64,000 bases of DNA from Streptococcus thermophilus (GTDB lineage: Bacteria; Actinomycetota; Actinomycetes; Mycobacteriales; Mycobacteriaceae), in assembly GCA_900618065.1 (NCBI GenBank), contig UYIL01000003.1:1860001-1924000 (forward strand), written 5' to 3'. This document shows, piece by piece, positions 62,490 through 64,000 of this stretch. The notes under the pieces are model-generated. The model saw nothing but the letters and a program-made list of their open reading frames with translations. It did not search any database and had not been told where the DNA came from. Positions within the stretch are counted from its first letter, which is position 1; each line of letters starts with the position of its first letter. The position numbers were made by a program, and so were the translations under genes.

Positions 62490-64000
62490 TGAGCCGCCTC
62501 GTCCCAGTTCGGGCCGGTGCCTGCTGAGACCTCCAGCGGCACGCGCAGCGTGATTGCGCGGTCCATTTCGGCCTCGACGATCTCGCGCACACGCTCGAGC
62601 TCCCCAGGGGCGACCTCGACGACCAATTCGTCGTGCACTTGGAGCAGCACGCGCGACTCGAAGTCGGCGAGCGCTTCATCGACCCGGATCATCGCGACCT
62701 TGATGATGTCTGCCGCGGAACCCTGAATCGGCGCATTCAATGCGGCGCGTTCAGCGTTCTCACGGGCCACGCGGTTATCGGACGTCAACTCCGGAAGGTA
62801 GCGGCGGCGGCCGAACACCGTGGATGTGTAGCCGTCGCGACGCGCCTGTTCGACCACCTCGTCGAGATAGTTCTTCACTCCGCCGAAGCGTTGGAAGTAC
62901 GCCTCCATGATCGTCTTGGCTTCACCAGCGGGAATCCCCAGCTGATTGGAAAGACCGAAGGCAGAAAGGCCGTACACAAGGCCGTAAGACATGGCTTTGA
63001 CGCGACGGCGCAACTCGGGGGTCACCGCATCGATGGGCACGTCGAACACGCGGGAACCGACGAAGTTGTGCAGGTCTTCGCCTTCCTTGTATGCCTGGAT
63101 CAATCCAGGGTCTTCGGACAGGTGCGCCATGACACGCATCTCGATCTGCGAGTAGTCGGCGGTGAGCAAGCACTCGAAGTCCGAACCAACGACGAACGCG
63201 GAGCGGATCTTCCGTCCCGCTTCCGTGCGCACCGGAATGTTCTGCAGGTTCGGGTCGGTCGAGCTCAGCCGGCCGGTCGAGGTCACTGTCTGGTTGAACG
63301 TCGTGTGAATGCGCCCGTCGTCCCCGACTGTCTTGATCAAGCCTTCGAGCGTGGACTTCATCTTCTGGTACTCACGGTGCGCCAGCAGCTCATCCAAGAA
63401 CGGGTGCGGGTTCTTCGCAGCCAGCGCCTCGATCTCCTTGGCCGCAGTGGAGTATCCAGTCTTCGTCTTCTTCGTCTTCGGCAGATCCAGTTTGTCGAAG
63501 AGGACAACGGAGAGCTGCTTTGGGGAAGAGAGGTTCAGGCTAGGCTCGTCGACAAGCGTGCGTGCGCGCTCTTCTGCCGCGGCAACTTTCTCAGAGAACT
63601 CTTTTTGCTGGTCACGCAGGATGTCCACGTCGACGGCGATGCCGGCGTGCTCCATCTCGGCGAGGATGCTCACTAGCGGCAGCTCGAGGTCAGCGTACAA
63701 CTCATAGGAGTTGATCTCGCGCAGATCCTCAGTGAGTTTCTCGGCGAGCTCGAGAACCGCCGCGGCGGAGTCGACGAGCGATGTGTCCTCATCGAGCAGG
63801 CTCAGCTGGTCGCTGCCCGTGGTGAGCTGCCGCTGCAGGTGGCGCTGGTACACGTCGGCGAGATCGTAGGTGCGCTGACCGGGACGCAGCAGGTAAGCAG
63901 CGATCGCCGTGTCGTGCGCAATGCCGCGTAGCGTGATCCCGCGGCCGCGCAGCATGTGGAACGTTTCCTTGGCACTGTGCAGGTATTTCGGAGCCTCAGA
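62486..64000 (-). CDS. polA: DNA polymerase I, C-terminal part, cut by window edge
   Basis: Repair and Okazaki-fragment polymerase. The visible 504 codons cover the end of the exonuclease-like domain and the whole polymerase domain: motif A LTADYSQIEMRVMAHLSED, motif B RRRVKAMSYGLVYGLSAFGL (O helix), and motif C LLQVHDELVVE with its catalytic Asp. The frame stays open to the window edge. The 5' nuclease domain lies outside. Its stop overlaps the convergent gene's stop. Confidence 0.97.
   Translation of the reverse strand, partial: SEAPKYLHSAKETFHMLRGRGITLRGIAHDTAIAAYLLRPGQRTYDLADVYQRHLQRQLTTGSDQLSLLDEDTSLVDSAAAVLELAEKLTEDLREINSYELYADLELPLVSILAEMEHAGIAVDVDILRDQQKEFSEKVAAAEERARTLVDEPSLNLSSPKQLSVVLFDKLDLPKTKKTKTGYSTAAKEIEALAAKNPHPFLDELLAHREYQKMKSTLEGLIKTVGDDGRIHTTFNQTVTSTGRLSSTDPNLQNIPVRTEAGRKIRSAFVVGSDFECLLTADYSQIEMRVMAHLSEDPGLIQAYKEGEDLHNFVGSRVFDVPIDAVTPELRRRVKAMSYGLVYGLSAFGLSNQLGIPAGEAKTIMEAYFQRFGGVKNYLDEVVEQARRDGYTSTVFGRRRYLPELTSDNRVARENAERAALNAPIQGSAADIIKVAMIRVDEALADFESRVLLQVHDELVVEVAPGELERVREIVEAEMDRAITLRVPLEVSAGTGPNWDEAAH

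Overview
The window is about 64 kb of high-G+C DNA, almost entirely coding, and looks like the chromosome of a Corynebacterium. The gene order polA - rpsA - coaE - uvrB - uvrA - infC-rpmI-rplT - pheST - argCJBDFRGH - tyrS - tlyA/nadK/recN - steA/steB - xerD - ParA-like - scpA/scpB - rluB - cmk - der matches what I recall of Corynebacterium glutamicum (cg1525 to about cg1620) and, for the left part, Mycobacterium tuberculosis Rv1689-Rv1713. It runs here in reverse, so most genes lie on the minus strand. I assign the genus with good confidence and cannot name the species. I saw no tRNA, rRNA, CRISPR array or prophage.

Left part (1-15.4 kb): one long, tightly packed minus-strand run in which neighbouring genes often overlap by 1 to 4 bases. 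It encodes tyrosyl-tRNA synthetase, a TPR protein, a HAD phosphatase, a 44-residue small protein, TlyA, NAD kinase, RecN, the cell-separation pair SteA/SteB, a NUDIX hydrolase, XerD, a ParA-like ATPase, ScpA/ScpB, RluB, cytidylate kinase and the start of Der. CTP synthase (pyrG), expected between steB and the NUDIX gene, is absent.

15.4-18.9 kb: an accessory three-gene surface cassette: a membrane-anchored solute-binding-like protein, a lipoprotein fusing a solute-binding domain to a von Willebrand A domain, and an XpaC-like membrane protein. 18.9-31.2 kb: the arginine cluster (argC-J-B-D-F-R-G-H), preceded by pheST. 31.3-36.5 kb: an rRNA methyltransferase, a membrane protein with a NERD-like tail, an intact IS1249-type insertion sequence with 8-bp target duplication, and the infC-rpmI-rplT operon behind a roughly 260-nt leader that carries an intrinsic terminator.

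36.5-48.4 kb: a polytopic membrane protein, uvrA, a metallo-beta-lactamase-fold hydrolase, a DoxX-like protein with a lysine-rich repetitive tail, a HelD-type RNA polymerase recycling ATPase, UspA and uvrB. 48.4-55.6 kb: a BASS-type transporter, an unusual XRE-TetR double-HTH regulator, and a complete dipeptide-type ABC importer. 55.7-64 kb: a choline/carnitine acyltransferase-family protein, a DUF4259 protein, coaE, rpsA, a methyltransferase, a YkvI-like membrane protein and the 3' part of polA.

The most unexpected signal is not a gene. The 11-mer CGTCGATAAGC occurs 14 times without mismatch, on both strands and in coding and intergenic DNA, where chance predicts far fewer than one. Every coding copy sits in the same codon phase. 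It behaves like a dispersed genomic signature such as an uptake-sequence-like or chromosome-maintenance motif.
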